A stretch of DNA of 64,000 nt, taken from contig NZ_DLHA01000050.1 of assembly GCF_002482975.1 (NCBI RefSeq), positions 255,842-319,841 of the forward strand, written 5' to 3'. The notes under the pieces were generated by a model. It was not told the origin of the DNA and searched no databases. It saw only the letters and a list, made by a program, of their open reading frames with translations. Shown in pieces: positions 61,035 to 64,000 of this stretch. This stretch comes from Flavobacterium sp. UBA7680. GTDB taxonomy: Bacteria; Bacteroidota; Bacteroidia; Flavobacteriales; Flavobacteriaceae. Numbering within the stretch: position 1 is the stretch's first letter; each line of letters opens with the position of its first letter. A program made the position numbers and the translations under genes.

Positions 61035-63185
61035 ATGAATAAAACATTACTCATTTTCTTTATTACAATTTGTTTCTCTTCTTATTCACAGGATAAAACC
61101 GAAGTAAAAGACTTCTTTTGGGGAAAATCAGACACTTTTAAAACGGTGACCAAAACTCCAGACAAATGGAAGAATGAGTCGGCAGTTATTATTTATAAAT
61201 ATGAACATTATGACTATCATAATTCTGGTGTAAAAGTAGTGCTTACAAGTGCTTATAGACAAAGAATAAAACTTCAGGATGAAAATTCGGTTAAAGAATT
61301 TTCGGAATTCTCGTTTAAAAACAAGTTTTATTCGTCAAGAGGATACAGCTATAAACAAGGAACAACATTTTTAGGAGTTAAAATTGTTAAGCCAGACGGA
61401 AAAGAAATTGAGGTTGATGTCGATAAAGATGCAAAGGCGGTTGATGACCAGAAAAAAATAGCTATAAATGGTCTTGAAATAGGAGATATTATAGATTATT
61501 ATTACTATTCGTATGAACCATTTGCTAGCCAGATTCAAAATTTTGATCCTGTTGAAAACACATTAGGAGACGTATATCCTATTATGAGCAGGAAAATGAA
61601 ATTTTTAGTTGAAGAAGATTTTTATGTTGCTTTTAATACCTATCACGGTGCGCCTGAGTTAAAAGAAGTTGCTTCTGGAAAAAAACGTACTAAGGCATAC
61701 GAATTAACGGCTCATGATATTGAAAAAGAGGAGTTTCCGAGATGGTTTTATCCGTTAGTCGAACTGCCTTGTTATAAATTTCAGGTCTTTTTTGCAAAAA
61801 AATCGAGTGATGCTAAACCGTATTATTCCCAAATATTTTTGCCTAAACAGAATGAGGCTTTTAAAAAAACAGTCAATAAGGATGATATTTTTGACAATTA
61901 TGAAAAGGAATTCCGTGCGGTTTTTGATTTAGGAGAAACACTAAAGTTTTTAAAAGGAAAAACTTTTGAAAGTGAGGAAGAAAAAATAAAAGCGGTTTAC
62001 TTATTTGCCAGACATCAGTATTACACACAATATATTGAATCGGCAGTTATTAAAGAAGCTGATATTTTTAATTCGTATGCCATGTACAAGAATCCTGATT
62101 TCTTTTCAAACGAATGGTCTTTTATATACTATTTTATGGCTTATATGAAAGAGTTTAAAATCGATTATAATATTGTATTGGCGACAGCCAGAAATAATGG
62201 TTCTCTGGATGAATTGCTGATTAAAAAAAATCTGACTCCATTATTACGAATCAATACACCAACTCCGTTATATCTTGAATATTGCAACCCTTTTACCACG
62301 CCGGGAACAATTGATTATAACCTTGAAAATACAAAAGGTTACATAATGGATTTTGTGAGCAACAGGACTATTGCAAACGTAAAGGAAGTGGATTTGCCAT
62401 CGACTACAGTTAAAGACAATATTACAAAAGTAGTAACGAATGTTTCTATGGATGCTGATTTGTCTAGTTTGAATGTTAAAAGAGCTTCAGAGTTTTATGG
62501 ACATTTTAAAAGCGATGAACAAAAGGATAAATTGAAGTTTTATGATTATGTAGATGAAGATTATCAAAAATATGGTACTGAAAGAGTTATAGATAAAGTA
62601 GGGAGTAAAAGCAAGCGCGAACAATATAACAAAGAGTTTGATGCTTTGAAAAACAAACTAAAAGATATTCAAAAAGAAAACGAGAAAAAATCTCTTTCGG
62701 GAGAATTTGATTTTGAGATTGAAAATCCAACAATTAAAATTACAAATACCGGAAGATATGGCGATAATTCTCCAGTTTCGTATGAGGAAGAATTTGTTAT
62801 AAAGAATAATTTTATCAAAAAAGCAGGTGAAAATTATATTGTTGAAATTGGAAAAATGCTGACCAACCAGCTTGAAATTGATAAAAAGGAAGCTGACCGA
62901 AAAAACAATGTATATATGCCATTTCCGAGAGCTTTTGAAAATGAAATTATATTTGAAATTCCTGCCGGATATAAAATTTCAGGAATTGAAAAATTAAATA
63001 AAAATGTTCAAAATTCCACTGGAGAATTTACTAGTACAGCTGTTTTAAAAGATAATAAGCTAGTAATTAAAACAGTAAAGAAATATAATAATTACTACGA
63101 GCCTAATGCAAATTGGAACAAAATAGTAGACTTTTTAGAAGCGGCTTACCAATTTACTCAGGAAAAAGTTTTGCTTAAAAAATAA
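61035..63185 (+). CDS. DUF3857 protein with degenerate transglutaminase-like domain
   Basis: A 716-residue protein with a signal peptide (about 1-18, ending SYSQ). It has the DUF3857 first half (SAVIIYKYEHYDYHNSGVKV, IGDIIDYYYYSYEP) and a region corresponding to the transglutaminase fold. That region is visible at EEEKIKAVYLFARHQYYTQY, but where the partner has YGDCKG this protein reads ADIFNSYAMYKNPDFFSNEW, with no Gly-Asp-Cys. The His and Asp blocks are also not recognisable. It is therefore probably inactive as an enzyme. A long charged helix (about 525-555) precedes the C-terminal sheet domain. It is coupled to the intact paralog upstream. Confidence 0.8.
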   Translation: MNKTLLIFFITICFSSYSQDKTEVKDFFWGKSDTFKTVTKTPDKWKNESAVIIYKYEHYDYHNSGVKVVLTSAYRQRIKLQDENSVKEFSEFSFKNKFYSSRGYSYKQGTTFLGVKIVKPDGKEIEVDVDKDAKAVDDQKKIAINGLEIGDIIDYYYYSYEPFASQIQNFDPVENTLGDVYPIMSRKMKFLVEEDFYVAFNTYHGAPELKEVASGKKRTKAYELTAHDIEKEEFPRWFYPLVELPCYKFQVFFAKKSSDAKPYYSQIFLPKQNEAFKKTVNKDDIFDNYEKEFRAVFDLGETLKFLKGKTFESEEEKIKAVYLFARHQYYTQYIESAVIKEADIFNSYAMYKNPDFFSNEWSFIYYFMAYMKEFKIDYNIVLATARNNGSLDELLIKKNLTPLLRINTPTPLYLEYCNPFTTPGTIDYNLENTKGYIMDFVSNRTIANVKEVDLPSTTVKDNITKVVTNVSMDADLSSLNVKRASEFYGHFKSDEQKDKLKFYDYVDEDYQKYGTERVIDKVGSKSKREQYNKEFDALKNKLKDIQKENEKKSLSGEFDFEIENPTIKITNTGRYGDNSPVSYEEEFVIKNNFIKKAGENYIVEIGKMLTNQLEIDKKEADRKNNVYMPFPRAFENEIIFEIPAGYKISGIEKLNKNVQNSTGEFTSTAVLKDNKLVIKTVKKYNNYYEPNANWNKIVDFLEAAYQFTQEKVLLKK

Positions 63186-63253
63186 TAGAATTAACTTTTA
63201 GAGCTTTAAAAGTATTTGATGTTTTAAATATTTTGCAAACATATTTAAATAAA

Positions 63254-63278
63254 AAACTCCGGTAATCAGCCGGAGTTT
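63254..63278. terminator. Hairpin terminator after the DUF3857 pair
   Basis: AAACTCCGG (63254-63262) pairs exactly with CCGGAGTTT (63270-63278) around 7 nt. A-rich and T-rich flanks make it usable from either side, and it sits between convergent genes. Confidence 0.75.
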
Positions 63279-63405
63279 CAATCATCAATCAAAAAACGAA
63301 CAGTCAATCAAACTGTTGTTTACGGTAAAAATTCCAATTTTTAAATACCCAAATTCCAATTAAGGTTGGAATTTGGAATTTAAAGATATTGAAATTTATA
63401 TTGTT

Positions 63406-64000
63406 TTATCCTAAGTAAGTTTTAAGGATTTTACTTCTTGAAGTGTGTTTTAATCTACGGATTGCTTTTTCTTTAATCTGACGAACACGCTCACGAGTTA
63501 AGTCGAAAGTTTCTCCAATTTCCTCTAAAGTCATTGGGTGTTGATCGCCAAGACCAAAATACAAACGTACAACATCTGCCTCTCTTGGAGTTAATGTTTC
63601 TAACGAACGCTCGATTTCAGTACGTAATGATTCGTGAATTAACTCTCTGTCCGGGTTTGGAGATTCTCCAGAACGTAAAACGTCATAAAGGTTAGAATCT
63701 TCACCTTCAACAAGAGGTGCATCCATTGATAAGTGACGACCAGAGTTTTTCATAGACTCTTTTACGTCATTTACGGTCATGTCAAGTTCTTTTGCAATTT
63801 CTTCAGCAGAAGGCGGACGCTCATTAGACTGCTCTAATAACGCATACATTTTGTTGATTTTGTTGATAGAACCAATTTTGTTTAATGGTAAACGAACAAT
63901 ACGTGATTGTTCTGCAAGAGCCTGAAGAATCGATTGACGAATCCACCATACGGCATAAGAAATGAATTTAAAACCACGAGTTTCATCAAAACGCTGTGCT
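63406..64000 (-). CDS. rpoD: Primary RNA polymerase sigma factor, C-terminal part
   Basis: The minus-strand frame is open to the window edge, so the gene is cut at its 5' side; about 197 residues are visible. The first residues, RGFKFISYAVWWIRQSILQA, are sigma region 2.3-2.4 (melting and -10 recognition). Region 3 follows (AEQSRIVRLPLNKIGSINKM, then EEIAKELDMTVNDVKESM). Region 4 has LETLTPREADVVRLYFGLGD and the -35 helix-turn-helix TLEEIGETFDLTRERVRQIK. It ends in KTYLG, 220 bp from the DUF3857 gene. It directs RNA polymerase to housekeeping promoters, here of the Bacteroidota -33/-7 type. Confidence 0.95.
   Translation of the reverse strand, partial: AQRFDETRGFKFISYAVWWIRQSILQALAEQSRIVRLPLNKIGSINKINKMYALLEQSNERPPSAEEIAKELDMTVNDVKESMKNSGRHLSMDAPLVEGEDSNLYDVLRSGESPNPDRELIHESLRTEIERSLETLTPREADVVRLYFGLGDQHPMTLEEIGETFDLTRERVRQIKEKAIRRLKHTSRSKILKTYLG

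Overview
The window looks like a chromosomal segment of a Flavobacterium-type Bacteroidota, probably close to F. johnsoniae. The evidence is: AT-rich DNA (about one third G+C by eye); two SusC/SusD pairs; a secreted amylase with a C-terminal type IX secretion sorting domain; mevalonate-pathway genes (class II HMG-CoA reductase plus a GHMP kinase); almost no Shine-Dalgarno signals; and several promoters of the Bacteroidota form TAnnTTTG. No phage, plasmid, CRISPR, rRNA or transposase gene was seen.

Region 1 (1-7.8 kb) is the end of a sugar-utilisation locus: an FHS-type sugar permease (cut by the window start), a ROK sugar kinase, and a SusC/SusD pair. An orphan carboxypeptidase-regulatory-like protein follows on the other strand. 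Region 2 (7.8-10.6 kb) holds a HAD phosphatase, a HI0933-type flavoprotein and a glycerophosphodiesterase, all on the minus strand.

Region 3 (10.7-31.1 kb) is a complete starch/maltodextrin locus built around a LacI-type regulator. Plus strand: SusC, SusD, a short SusE-like lipoprotein and a GH13 amylase exported by T9SS. Minus strand: an SLC45/GPH-type disaccharide permease, beta-phosphoglucomutase, GH65 maltose phosphorylase, GH97 (SusB-like) alpha-glucosidase, a SusA-like GH13 and a lipoprotein GH13. The logic is extracellular amylase, SusCD import, periplasmic trimming by GH13/GH97, maltose uptake, then phosphorolysis to glucose plus beta-glucose-1-phosphate, which the mutase converts to glucose-6-phosphate.

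Region 4 (31.1-64 kb) is mostly conserved core genome. It contains an MHS-family transporter with a two-helix microprotein; tRNA-Phe; an envelope cluster (coaX, outer-membrane protein, lptC, CNNM/CorC protein, PpiD-like foldase); HMG-CoA reductase and GHMP kinase; a DPP-IV-like peptidase with two tandem POT peptide transporters; three thioredoxin-fold paralogs, two without the CxxC motif; a surE-lpxB-nlpC-comEC cluster; a Tsp/Prc protease; a NucA-type nuclease overlapping rpe tail to tail; a pair of DUF3857 proteins; and the C-terminal part of the primary sigma factor, cut by the window end.

The most distinctive non-coding feature is a set of long, near-perfect inverted repeats of at least four sequence families. 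They are concentrated between genes from 1.9 to 14.5 kb, with one more at 33 kb, and in one place one family is nested inside another. I found no clearly unprecedented multi-gene system. The best leads are the repeat families, the thioredoxin-like triplet that lost its redox motif, and the transporter plus microprotein pair.
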